A stretch of 64,000 nucleotides of DNA from JBPOFY01 sp049889815 (GTDB taxonomy: Bacteria > Verrucomicrobiota > Verrucomicrobiia > Opitutales > Coraliomargaritaceae), in the NCBI GenBank assembly GCA_049889815.1, contig JBMHCR010000007.1:124001-188000 (forward strand), in the 5' to 3' direction. Below the pieces are notes generated by a model that ran no database searches, was not told the origin of the DNA, and saw nothing but the letters and a program-made list of their open reading frames with translations. The position numbers were made by a program, and so were the translations under genes. This document shows, piece after piece, positions 26,586-35,044 of the stretch. Within the stretch, counting starts at the first letter, position 1. Every line of letters begins with the position of its first letter.

Positions 26586-27953
26586 CTATGAGTGAGTGTT
26601 CACCCGGTTAGCAACTGCCACTTCTTGCGTGATTCGCCCCTCGGAGAGCAACACGTCAAGGGATTCATTCATTGTCCGCATTCCTTGTTTGCGCCCTGAC
26701 TGCATCGCTGCTTCAAGCCCTGTCTCTTTGCCCTCACGAATGATGTTCGCGACCGCGTTCGTATTTATCAGTAGTTCACTTGCGAGCACCACACTGTCGT
26801 CCACCGAGGGGATCAAACGCTGACAGAGAATTCCGCGCAGCGAACCGGCCGTCATTGCCCGAATTTGATTCTGCTGGGAGGCTGGAAAAACATCGAGGAG
26901 CCGATTCAAAGTCGATTGAGAATCTCGGGTATGCATCGTCGCAATCACCAAGTGCCCTGTCTCCGCTGCGGAAACCGCCATTTCAATCGTTGCAAGGTCA
27001 CGCATTTCACCGATCACGATGATGTCGGGATCCTCACGTAGTGCCGATTTCAAAGCCGACGCAAATGAAGCCGTATGCTGCCCAACTTCACGCTGCGTGA
27101 CAATTGAAAGGGCAGACTCCTGCATCACCTCAATCGGATCTTCTACGGTGATGATATGCTCTTTGCGATTTTGATTCAGCTCGTTTACCATACTGGCAAG
27201 CGTAGTGGTCTTACCACTACCAACAGGGCCAGTCACGAGTATAATGCCATTGTGATAGCTCAACAGTCGACGGATTTGCTCTGCATTCGGAAAGCCCAAC
27301 TCTTCCAGACTCTTAAGCTGCGCGGCGACAATACGATAGACACCCGAGATACCCCTCTTCTGTTCCATCAAATTTGCTCGAAAGCGCATTCGACAGCCGT
27401 CTTCAGTGCTCTGCAGCGTCAACGCATAATCTAAGTCGAGTTCTTGCTCAAAGGTCTTTCGCTGATCAGCATTTAGCAAAAGCAAATTCATCCGTCGCGC
27501 GAGCGGGTCAGGCAACTCCTGCTCACTCAAGTAGACAATTTTGCGATGATGGCGCACCCTTGGACGGGCGCCTCCAGTCAGGTGCAGGTCACTCACACCC
27601 ACGCGCTGACAGGTTGCAAACAACTCATGAACCGCCTTACGCAACTCATCCTCCGACATCCCCTCGAGCTCGGTTATCGAGAAAAAAGAACCAAAGCCCG
27701 GAATCGAAACATCAATTCCATCTGTCGGCAATGCTGGAAGATCATAGCCCTCACGTGCGTTTGTTTCAGCTGCGCGAACTGCGTCGGCAAGGAAGTCCGA
27801 GTCCCGAACCCAACCGGTCTTAGTAAGCAGGTCGGCGCAGGTGTTAGCATCGGTGGATGGATCCAAATTGGAAGCCATGCCCGAAAGCTGCTCAGCAGTG
27901 AGCAACGAATTTTCGTAGCAAAAATGGAGTAACCAGTGGGTATCTGAACGCAT
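26586..27953 (-). CDS. PilT/PilU-like ATPase with N-terminal extension
   Basis: 455 aa. The ATPase part (about 95-455) has SDLHLTGGARPRVRHHRKI, Walker A GPVGSGKTTT, Asp box VEDPIEVMQE, Walker B DPDIIVIGEMRD and His box LVIATMHTRDSQST. The closing part contains NIIREGKETGLEAAMQ, related to the AIRNLIRE retraction motif of PilT. The first about 90 residues (MRSDTHWLLHFCYENSLLTA on) are an extra small helical domain not found in standard PilT. It is the first gene of a two-gene unit with pilT, and such pairs often correspond to PilT and its accessory PilU. The extension might target the ATPase to a partner, but that is a guess. Confidence 0.88.
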   Translation of the reverse strand: MRSDTHWLLHFCYENSLLTAEQLSGMASNLDPSTDANTCADLLTKTGWVRDSDFLADAVRAAETNAREGYDLPALPTDGIDVSIPGFGSFFSITELEGMSEDELRKAVHELFATCQRVGVSDLHLTGGARPRVRHHRKIVYLSEQELPDPLARRMNLLLLNADQRKTFEQELDLDYALTLQSTEDGCRMRFRANLMEQKRGISGVYRIVAAQLKSLEELGFPNAEQIRRLLSYHNGIILVTGPVGSGKTTTLASMVNELNQNRKEHIITVEDPIEVMQESALSIVTQREVGQHTASFASALKSALREDPDIIVIGEMRDLATIEMAVSAAETGHLVIATMHTRDSQSTLNRLLDVFPASQQNQIRAMTAGSLRGILCQRLIPSVDDSVVLASELLINTNAVANIIREGKETGLEAAMQSGRKQGMRTMNESLDVLLSEGRITQEVAVANRVNTHS

Positions 27954-28118
27954 AAGCAGGTAGTCGGTTGTGGAACAAAATGAAAGTCAAAGACGCAAAT
28001 TACATTTCATTAAATAATCAAGCGCGCGGTAGTCCCAGCTGTGAATACCTGCTCCCTAACAAAAATGGTGGAAATCCTACATCCATTTTCACGTAAATAG
28101 TCAGGTAGCAAGGCCAAC

Positions 28119-29663
28119 TTATGGGAGGACCTTACGCATCAGAGCTTTCAAGCCGTGCAATTCCTCAAATTTAAACGCAAACAGCAGTCCAAAATAAACC
28201 AAAACACCGACTGGAATTAATAGCCCAACCGCAAGCAAGGCATGCAACTTTTCGGTTAGCTCGAACTGCTCCATCGTCCATAGGCCAAGTAAACAGACGA
28301 TCCCCATGAGAATTCCTGCGACTGCGATCTTTAGCAGCGAAGAACTCAAATCTTTAAAAACAATCGCTCCTCTAGCTTTGGATAAAGCGAACCAAAGCAA
28401 CATCGCCTGCACAATCGCCGCAATGACATTTGCGCCCGCTAGCCCGCTCGCGCCAAAAAACTGCATCAAGATGAGTCCCAAGACTGCATTTACCAAGAGA
28501 CACAACCCAGCAACGTGAACCGGAGTCCTCATGTCCTTAAGCGAATGAAGCCCCCGTGTCGCAAAAGTTGCTACTGAATAAAAAGGCAGACCCATGCCAT
28601 AAATTATGATTAACGGCATCGTTGCGACCACGTCCGTAGCCTCAAACGCACCCCACTGAAAGAGAAGGTTGAGGATTGGCGCGCAAAGCACGATCAAACC
28701 AATTCCAGCAGGAACTGAGATGGCTACCACCAAACTCATGCCCTGCAGAAACGAATTGCAGAAACTATCGCTGTCATCTGCGGCGCAGGCCTTGGCCATC
28801 AAGGGAAAAAAGACCGTAGCAACGGCGATCGTAAACACCCCAAGTGGCAATTCCATCAATCGACTCGCTAAGTAGAGTACCGAAACTGCTGACTCCTCTA
28901 AGCTAAATGCCAGCAAACGTGAGACGAGGATATTAACCTGCAAAATTCCAGCACCTAATAAACCAGGCAAGAACAATGCCCAGAAGGAGGTCATCGCCGA
29001 GCTTTTGCCAATCCTTAGGTAGGGCTTCCAGCCTTGTTTTGCTAGATCCAAAACAGGCGCAGCCAGCTGTAAAACGCCCCCAAGCATGACCCCTCCACAG
29101 AGCCAATAAACCGCCTGAGCGGCATCAGCCTCCAAAAACTGGCTCGCCAAAAGTGCTCCGATCATCGCCAGGTTCAGTAAAACTGGCGTGATGGCAGGCA
29201 CCGCGAAGCGACCAAGTAGATTCAAGGCAGCCGAAACAATCGCCGCTAAGCATATGAAAAGCATATACGGGAGCAGGATTACGGACAGTTGCGCACCCAA
29301 TTTCCACTTCTCCGACAAGATTCCACTATCCGCGAGGATATGTAGAACTGCTATTCCCGCGGTGATGATAACCAATAAAACGATCAGGAGACGCACCAGC
29401 ACCTGATTTAGGAAGCTAAAAGCACCTTCCCGCCCGTCGCGGTCCATCACATCCGACATCACTGGCACCAGCGCCGAGGTCAACGCACCCTCACCCAACA
29501 AGCGCCGAAAAAGATTTGGCAGGGTGAACGCCAAGATAAACGCCGAGTTCCAAAGCGAAGCCCCCAAAGCCGCAAACATCAAAATATCACGCAATAGGCC
29601 AAACACACGCGACCCAACGGTCGAGAGGCTTACTACGGCAATATTCTTGATCTTGTTTGACAT
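28119..29663 (-). CDS. murJ: Lipid II flippase MurJ (MviN)
   Basis: Flips undecaprenyl-linked peptidoglycan precursor across the inner membrane. The 514-aa protein has about 14 hydrophobic spans. The family N-terminus is clear (VVSLSTVGSRVFGLLRDILM), as are the loop GAFEATDVVATMP and the FYSVATFATRGLHSLKDMRT region with the conserved arginines and lysine of the substrate cavity. It is a single-gene unit: 165 bases separate it from the pilT pair, and 159 bases from the divergent pta. Its presence indicates ordinary peptidoglycan synthesis. Confidence 0.95.
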   Translation of the reverse strand: MSNKIKNIAVVSLSTVGSRVFGLLRDILMFAALGASLWNSAFILAFTLPNLFRRLLGEGALTSALVPVMSDVMDRDGREGAFSFLNQVLVRLLIVLLVIITAGIAVLHILADSGILSEKWKLGAQLSVILLPYMLFICLAAIVSAALNLLGRFAVPAITPVLLNLAMIGALLASQFLEADAAQAVYWLCGGVMLGGVLQLAAPVLDLAKQGWKPYLRIGKSSAMTSFWALFLPGLLGAGILQVNILVSRLLAFSLEESAVSVLYLASRLMELPLGVFTIAVATVFFPLMAKACAADDSDSFCNSFLQGMSLVVAISVPAGIGLIVLCAPILNLLFQWGAFEATDVVATMPLIIIYGMGLPFYSVATFATRGLHSLKDMRTPVHVAGLCLLVNAVLGLILMQFFGASGLAGANVIAAIVQAMLLWFALSKARGAIVFKDLSSSLLKIAVAGILMGIVCLLGLWTMEQFELTEKLHALLAVGLLIPVGVLVYFGLLFAFKFEELHGLKALMRKVLP

Positions 29664-29822
29664 AATTCCGTTTCCGCAGAGGAAGCCTGCGCTTACATAA
29701 GAAACTACTTGGGAAAAAACTTTGGCAATTGTATATTTCCTGCTCTAACTGAATGCTGAGGGTGTTTTTTAACAATACCCTCCACTCAACACTATTGGAC
29801 AGACACACAATTTTAAGATATC

Positions 29823-30893
29823 ATGCCTCTAATCGCTAAACTAGCAGAGCGCCTCAAGCGCCACCCAAAGCGCGTCGTCTTCCCAGAAGGCAGCGACGCT
29901 CGTATCCTTCAAGCTGCTCGTAAATTCGCAACACGTGGCCTCGGCGTGCCAATCCTCCTCGGCGATCGTGCTACGATAAAGGCGAATGCTGAGAAGCTCG
30001 ACATCAGCCTCGAGAATATCCGTATCATCGAACCACGCCGTAGCGGCGAGTGGGATGGGTTCATCACTAAATTTCAAGGCCTACGCCGCTTCAAGAACCT
30101 CAAAAATCAGGAGGCGGAGGACTACCTCGAAAATCCGAATTACTTCGCAACGATGGTGTTAGCTACCGGACAAGCAGATGCAATCGTCTCGGGTGCCACC
30201 TCTTCAGCTTCCAGCGCTCTGCGCCCGCTCCTGCAAATTATTCCACTGCAGAAGGACGTCGTAAGCATGTCGTCTTTGAATATTTTCGATATCGAAGACC
30301 CTAAAACTGGCAAAGACCGAGAACTCTTCCTTTCAGACTGCGCGGTGATCCCGGATCCAACAAGTGAACAATTGCGCGACATCGCGGTTAATACAGCCGC
30401 ATTGCGCTACCATCTGACCAATTCCACTCCACGTGTAGCACTTCTGAGTTACTCTTCGAAAAGTGTCTCCAATAAGAATCCAACTGTTGCCAAGATGAAG
30501 GCAGCGACTGGGCTTGCGCGTCAGAAGGCACGCGATCTTGGTCTACCAATGGAAATCGACGGTGAGCTCCAGGTCGACGCTGCTTTGGACACTGTCGTCG
30601 CTAAGACCAAGAAGCTCGACGGTCCCGTCGCTGGCCAGGCCAACGTTTTGATCTTTCCGGACCTACACTCCGCCAATATCGCATCGAAGCTGGTCGATGT
30701 ACTCACACGCACACGCAACTACGGTCCGATTTTGACCGGCCTCAGCAAGCCCGCGGCTGAGATCAGCCGCGGTGCGACCGCCAGCGACATCTTTGGAACC
30801 GCGGTAATGGTCGCCTCACAAGCAATCGATCACAAGCTCCTCTACCCAACCAATGGAGAGGAACTCAATGAAGATGTGACCAAGATCGACTAG
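29823..30893 (+). CDS. pta: Phosphate acetyltransferase (short, PTA domain only)
   Basis: Interconverts acetyl-CoA and acetyl phosphate in central carbon metabolism. The 356-aa protein consists only of the catalytic PTA_PTB domain: MPLIAKLAERLKRHPKRVVF, PEGSDARILQAARKFA, MVLATGQADAIVSGAT, CAVIPDPTSEQLRDIAVNTA, and a C-terminus with PANVLIFPDL-type sequence (QANVLIFPDLHSANIASKL). The P-loop plus DRTGG region that precedes this domain in long bacterial Pta is instead encoded by the next gene, 40 bases downstream. A hairpin lies in the gap. No ackA is seen nearby. Confidence 0.95.
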   Translation: MPLIAKLAERLKRHPKRVVFPEGSDARILQAARKFATRGLGVPILLGDRATIKANAEKLDISLENIRIIEPRRSGEWDGFITKFQGLRRFKNLKNQEAEDYLENPNYFATMVLATGQADAIVSGATSSASSALRPLLQIIPLQKDVVSMSSLNIFDIEDPKTGKDRELFLSDCAVIPDPTSEQLRDIAVNTAALRYHLTNSTPRVALLSYSSKSVSNKNPTVAKMKAATGLARQKARDLGLPMEIDGELQVDAALDTVVAKTKKLDGPVAGQANVLIFPDLHSANIASKLVDVLTRTRNYGPILTGLSKPAAEISRGATASDIFGTAVMVASQAIDHKLLYPTNGEELNEDVTKID

Positions 30894-30914
30894 GGTCACT
30901 GTAAACAGTGACCC
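30893..30914 (+). other. Perfect hairpin between pta and the DRTGG gene
   Basis: GGGTCACTGT (30893-30902) pairs perfectly with ACAGTGACCC (30905-30914). It begins at the last base of the pta stop codon and lacks a T-run, so it is more likely a 3' mRNA-protecting structure or ratio-setting element than a terminator. Confidence 0.5.
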
Positions 30915-30933
30915 GATACCGTAATCAACGCGC

Positions 30934-32109
30934 ATGGCAAAAACGAATAAGCCCTTCACCGAACCCGGAGACGATGATATCCTCACCGCTCCGCGTAACA
31001 AATCAACGAAGCGCATTTTCATTGCGGCCACACGCATGAACGATGGCAAGACGACGACGAGTCTGGCACTCTTTGCCGCTCTCCGCACAATGACTCAGAA
31101 CGTCGGTTTCATCAAGCCAGTTGGTCAGCGCTTCGTCGAAGTTGAAGGCCACAAGGTTGACGAAGACTCCGTGCTACTGAACCGGATTTTTGATGTTAAA
31201 ATACCGATTCAGGCAATGAGCCCAATCGCTGTGCATTCGACCTTTACTCGAGAATTTCTCGACAATCCTGGCCAAAGTCACGAGCAGATCATCGATAAAG
31301 TGTGTCGCGCCTTTGACCGTGCTGCATACGGTAACGAATACATCATCATCGAGGGCACAGGGCACGCGGGTGTTGGTTCGGTTTTCAATTTATCGAACGC
31401 AGACGTCGCCCGTCACCTGAATGCCAAAGCAATCATCGTTGCTCGTGGAGGCATCGGCCGCCCGATCGATGAAATTGCGATCAACAAGGCTCTATTCGAC
31501 AAAGCAGGTGTCGAGGTGATCGGAGCCATAATCAATAAGGTCGCGCCTGACAAAATCGAGATGATCGATAGATACTGCCGAAAAGCTCTCGAGCAGATGG
31601 GGATACCGCTTTTAGGCTGCATTCCGATCGAGCAAAAGCTCATGCGCCCGAATATGAAGCAAATCGCCGAAGAGGTGAACGGGCGCTGGCTCAACGGTCA
31701 AAACGATGGTCAAAACGAACGGATAGACAAGGTCATCATCGGAGCCATGGCAGCAAAGGGCTTGGTGGACTTTCTCGAGCCAGGTGTCCTGATCGTGACT
31801 CCGGGTGATCGCGAAGACATTTTGCTGGCAGCTATTGCTGCGGAGGGAATTGCTGGAGAGCGCATGCTTTCAGGTATTGTACTGACTCGTAATGTCCCAC
31901 CGCATCCAAAATTAATGGATATGATTCGAAAAACAAACATCCCGGTGGTGATTTGCAGCGACGAGAGTTACGGTGTTGCCTCCAAAATTAATAACATGAC
32001 CATCAAAACACAGCCGACTGACGCAGACAAGATTCCAATCATCAAAGACTTAATCACCAAGAATATTGACTTGGATGTTATCCGTGATGCATTCCGTGCA
32101 AACGTCTAA
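30934..32109 (+). CDS. BioD-like P-loop NTPase with DRTGG domain (detached Pta regulatory module)
   Basis: 391 aa. Residues about 25-240 form a dethiobiotin synthase/CobQ-like P-loop domain (RIFIAATRMNDGKTTTSLAL; YIIIEGTGHAGVGSVFNLSN; VIGAIINKVAPDKIEMID). Residues about 265-385 form a DRTGG domain (VIIGAMAAKGLVDFLEPGVL; VIVTPGDREDILLAAIAAEG-type sequence). In long Pta enzymes these two domains precede the catalytic domain and mediate allosteric control. Here the module is a separate protein encoded right after a short Pta, so it probably binds and regulates that enzyme. This rests on gene order and on the known domain fusion. A biotin-synthesis role is unlikely because no bio genes are near. 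Confidence 0.8.
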   Translation: MAKTNKPFTEPGDDDILTAPRNKSTKRIFIAATRMNDGKTTTSLALFAALRTMTQNVGFIKPVGQRFVEVEGHKVDEDSVLLNRIFDVKIPIQAMSPIAVHSTFTREFLDNPGQSHEQIIDKVCRAFDRAAYGNEYIIIEGTGHAGVGSVFNLSNADVARHLNAKAIIVARGGIGRPIDEIAINKALFDKAGVEVIGAIINKVAPDKIEMIDRYCRKALEQMGIPLLGCIPIEQKLMRPNMKQIAEEVNGRWLNGQNDGQNERIDKVIIGAMAAKGLVDFLEPGVLIVTPGDREDILLAAIAAEGIAGERMLSGIVLTRNVPPHPKLMDMIRKTNIPVVICSDESYGVASKINNMTIKTQPTDADKIPIIKDLITKNIDLDVIRDAFRANV

Positions 32110-32123
32110 GTAAAACCTAAATC

Positions 32124-32360
32124 ATGGCCAAAAAAATAACAGAGCTAACCTTCGAGGAGGCTGTTGAATCTCTCGAAACCATCATTACATCGATGGAAGA
32201 AGGTAACATCGCTTTATCCGATTTGGTTGAGAAATTTGAAGAAGGCTCAAAGCTCTTAAAGCTGTGTCAGGAACAGCTCAAAGAGGCCGAGCTCAAGATC
32301 GAAAAACTCAATCTCAAAAGCGGCCAATTGGAAGCCTTTGACGACGAAACCGAAGCATAG
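32124..32360 (+). CDS. xseB: Exodeoxyribonuclease VII small subunit
   Basis: 78 aa, the usual size. The family helix-hairpin is clear: LTFEEAVESLETIITSMEEG, then LSDLVEKFEEGSKLLKLCQE, then LKEAELKIEKL. It binds XseA to form the nuclease that degrades single-stranded DNA. xseA is not in the window. It starts 14 bases after the DRTGG gene and is followed after 24 bases by dxs; xseB-dxs adjacency, often with ispA between, is a widespread arrangement. Confidence 0.9.
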   Translation: MAKKITELTFEEAVESLETIITSMEEGNIALSDLVEKFEEGSKLLKLCQEQLKEAELKIEKLNLKSGQLEAFDDETEA

Positions 32361-32384
32361 CTTCAACCCACTGTATTTTCCACG

Positions 32385-34292
32385 ATGTCGCTACTAGAGC
32401 AGATCCATTCTCCCGCCGATGTAAAAGCTCTTACGGAGGAATCGCTTCCCCAGCTCGCAGAAGAAATCCGCGAGCGTATTATCGATATCACTTCAAAAAA
32501 TGGGGGGCATATCGGGCCCAACTTAGGGGTCGTTGAACTCACCATTGCACTCCATCGCGTGTTCACTACACCTGGCGATAAGTTTTGTTTCGATGTCGCC
32601 CACCAAGGCTACGTCCATAAACTCCTCACGGGACGTAATGATGAACGGTTTGAAAAGCTGCGCCTCTCCGATGGATTGAGTGGTTTCCTCAACCGCGAAG
32701 AGAGCGAGCACGATGCATTCGGAGCAGGCCACGCTGGCACCGCACTTTCTGCGGCACTCGGAATGGCAGCAGCACGGGACAAAAGAGGGAGCGACGAGAA
32801 CGTCGTAGCTCTCTGCGGTGACGCGGCATTCACCTGCGGCATCACAATGGAAGCGCTCAACAATGTCGCGACTACGACCAAGAAACTCGTGATCATTTTG
32901 AACGACAATAAGTGGTCGATCGCAAAGAACGTAGGCGCACTTCCCCGCTATTTCAACGAGTTGATCACGAACCCGGTCTACAACCGCCTGAATGATGACA
33001 TCGAGTCACTCCTGCAAAAGGTCCCAGGCGGCGAGTCGCTTATCAACTTTGGATCGAAGTGGAAAAAGGAGACTAAGGACTTTTTTGTGTCTTCTTCGTT
33101 ATTCGAAAAATTCAATGTCCGCTACATCGGCCCAATCGATGGCCACGATATAAAACAGGTTGAATACTACCTCGAGTTTGCAAAAAATGCCGAACAGCCG
33201 GTGCTGCTCCACATTCTCACAACCAAAGGCAAAGGTTACGATGTTGCACTTAACAACCCTGAACGTTTCCACGGCGCCAGCCCATTTGACGTAAAAACAG
33301 GCAAAGGTCTTCCTAGTAACGGAAATTCCGCTCCAAAATATCAGGACGTCATGGGCCAAACCATGGTGAAGCTGGCAAAAGACGATAAAAACATCATCGG
33401 TATTACCGCTGCAATGCCCACCGGTACGGGTATGGATATTTTAGAAGATGCACTTCCTGAGCAATTTTTCGACGTGGGCATCGCGGAAGAACACGCAGCT
33501 CTTTTCGCTGCCGGCATGGCGACCTCGGGTTTTCATCCTGTCTGTGCAATCTATTCAACCTTCCTTCAGAGAGCCTACGACCAGATCATTCATGATATCG
33601 CGCTACAAAACCTCCCTGTTCTCTTCTGTATGGATCGCTCTGGCTTGTCGCCCAACGACGGCGCAACCCACCACGGATTGTTCGATATTTCCTACCTACG
33701 CTGTGTACCAAGGGTTGTCATCATGGCGCCCGCCAATGAAGATGAGCTCGCCGACATGATGGCGACGGGGGTCGCACACGAGGGACCTGCTTTTATCCGC
33801 TATCCACGCGGAACTGGTATCGGAAGGCCGATTAAAGACACTCCGGAACCTCTCAAGATTGGCAAATCCAAACGCCTTGAAGACATCGGAGACATCGACA
33901 TTTGGGCTATCGGAAGCATGGTGGCAGATGCTAATAAATTGGCAGCGCGCTTAAGTGAACATGGAATCAAGGCAGGCGTCGTAAATGCACGCTTCGCTAA
34001 ACCGCTCGACACAGAAGCATTGCTCAGAGCTGCAAAAGGCACCTCATTGATCGTCACCATGGAAGATCATGTCATCACCGGGGGATTTGGCACTGCCGTA
34101 ATGGAAGCCCTCCAAGTGGGTCAATCACTGTGCGCCGTCGAACGTATCGGGTGGCCAGATACATTTGTGGAGCATGGCAGCTCGGTGTACAGCCTTCGAG
34201 CAAGCGTCGGACTCGACAACGAATCGATTTTTCAACGTGTCCTAAAACGCGTAAGATCTCTCAGAGGAGAGACTTCCGAGCAGCCTGTTTAG
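32385..34292 (+). CDS. dxs: 1-deoxy-D-xylulose-5-phosphate synthase
   Basis: The first enzyme of the MEP isoprenoid pathway: it condenses pyruvate and glyceraldehyde 3-phosphate, using thiamine diphosphate. At 635 aa it is full length. Visible motifs are GHIGPNLGVVELTIALHRVF, FDVAHQGYVHKLLTGR, the cofactor-binding stretch CGDAAFTCGITMEALN with LNDNKWSIAKN, the transketolase-central region (FDVGIAEEHAALFAAGMA, DRSGLSPNDGATHHGLFD) and the C-terminal domain. The TPP motif reads GDAAF rather than GDGAL, and the substrate-binding HQ is preceded by Ala instead of Gly; both are tolerated variants. It sits behind xseB and ends 12 bases before the convergent sufT. Confidence 0.95.
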   Translation: MSLLEQIHSPADVKALTEESLPQLAEEIRERIIDITSKNGGHIGPNLGVVELTIALHRVFTTPGDKFCFDVAHQGYVHKLLTGRNDERFEKLRLSDGLSGFLNREESEHDAFGAGHAGTALSAALGMAAARDKRGSDENVVALCGDAAFTCGITMEALNNVATTTKKLVIILNDNKWSIAKNVGALPRYFNELITNPVYNRLNDDIESLLQKVPGGESLINFGSKWKKETKDFFVSSSLFEKFNVRYIGPIDGHDIKQVEYYLEFAKNAEQPVLLHILTTKGKGYDVALNNPERFHGASPFDVKTGKGLPSNGNSAPKYQDVMGQTMVKLAKDDKNIIGITAAMPTGTGMDILEDALPEQFFDVGIAEEHAALFAAGMATSGFHPVCAIYSTFLQRAYDQIIHDIALQNLPVLFCMDRSGLSPNDGATHHGLFDISYLRCVPRVVIMAPANEDELADMMATGVAHEGPAFIRYPRGTGIGRPIKDTPEPLKIGKSKRLEDIGDIDIWAIGSMVADANKLAARLSEHGIKAGVVNARFAKPLDTEALLRAAKGTSLIVTMEDHVITGGFGTAVMEALQVGQSLCAVERIGWPDTFVEHGSSVYSLRASVGLDNESIFQRVLKRVRSLRGETSEQPV

Positions 34293-34304
34293 ACAAAAGC
34301 TCGA

Positions 34305-34871
34305 TTACTCGATACCCAACTTCTGGCGCCCTGCTTCGGAAATCATGTGCGGCGTCCACGGCGGATCCCAAACGATATCGACCTGCGCATGAGAAACTGC
34401 GTCCAATGCTTCGATATTTTGTTTCGCATCGTCCGCAATGACAGGACCCATCCCGCATCCCTGGGCGGTCAAGGTCATCTTAACTTGAATTGAATGCTTT
34501 CCATCGGCATCGGACTCACTGATTTGCAAATCGTATATCAAGCCTAAATCAACGATGTTAACTGGTATCTCAGGATCAAAGCACCCTCTCATTGCCTCCC
34601 AGACTAGATCCTCACTAAATTCCGCACCTGAATGATCTCTTTCGCCTTCTTTCGCAGCGGCAGCCAATTCGGCGGCGGCAAGCTCGCCAAGAGCGTCCCA
34701 ATCTTTACTGGCTAGACGATACAGGCCAGAGCCGGTCCGGATTGTTACCGTGCCCCCGAGTGCTTGAGAGATAACAGCGCGTGCTCCTGCCTTCAGAGTG
34801 TGCTCTTCACCAGCCGGAATAATTGTCGCAACAACATCCCTAGATAATATGAGTTCTTTGTTTACCTCCAT
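34305..34871 (-). CDS. sufT: SufT-family Fe-S cluster assembly protein (DUF59)
   Basis: 188 aa. The C-terminal half is a DUF59/MIP18 domain with the hallmarks of SufT: DPEIPVNIVDLGLIYDL, the cysteine-bearing TLTAQGCGMG, and VDIVWDPPWTPHMISEAG. The N-terminal part (AVISQALGGTVTIRTGSGLY) is also typical of this subfamily. SufT helps maturation of Fe-S proteins, especially those used under high demand. Other suf genes are not next to it; it is convergent with dxs, whose pathway later needs the Fe-S enzymes IspG and IspH. Confidence 0.9.
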   Translation of the reverse strand: MEVNKELILSRDVVATIIPAGEEHTLKAGARAVISQALGGTVTIRTGSGLYRLASKDWDALGELAAAELAAAAKEGERDHSGAEFSEDLVWEAMRGCFDPEIPVNIVDLGLIYDLQISESDADGKHSIQVKMTLTAQGCGMGPVIADDAKQNIEALDAVSHAQVDIVWDPPWTPHMISEAGRQKLGIE

Positions 34872-35044
34872 AAAAGTACAAAAAAGATATTCGCAGGTGT
34901 GTCAATTCAGCCGCTCTGTAATCAAAAACAGGCACGAAATAACCACCTTAAAAAGATCATCCCGCGAAATGTCTTGGCAATAGAGCTCAGGATTAACAAC
35001 CTCTGCCGTTTAATTATTTCAATTGATCCCCGAAACATCCACCA

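Noticed and set aside
30934..32109. Dethiobiotin synthetase (BioD)
   Set aside because: The P-loop domain is BioD-like, but the DRTGG domain and the position next to pta point to a Pta regulatory module, and no biotin genes are near.
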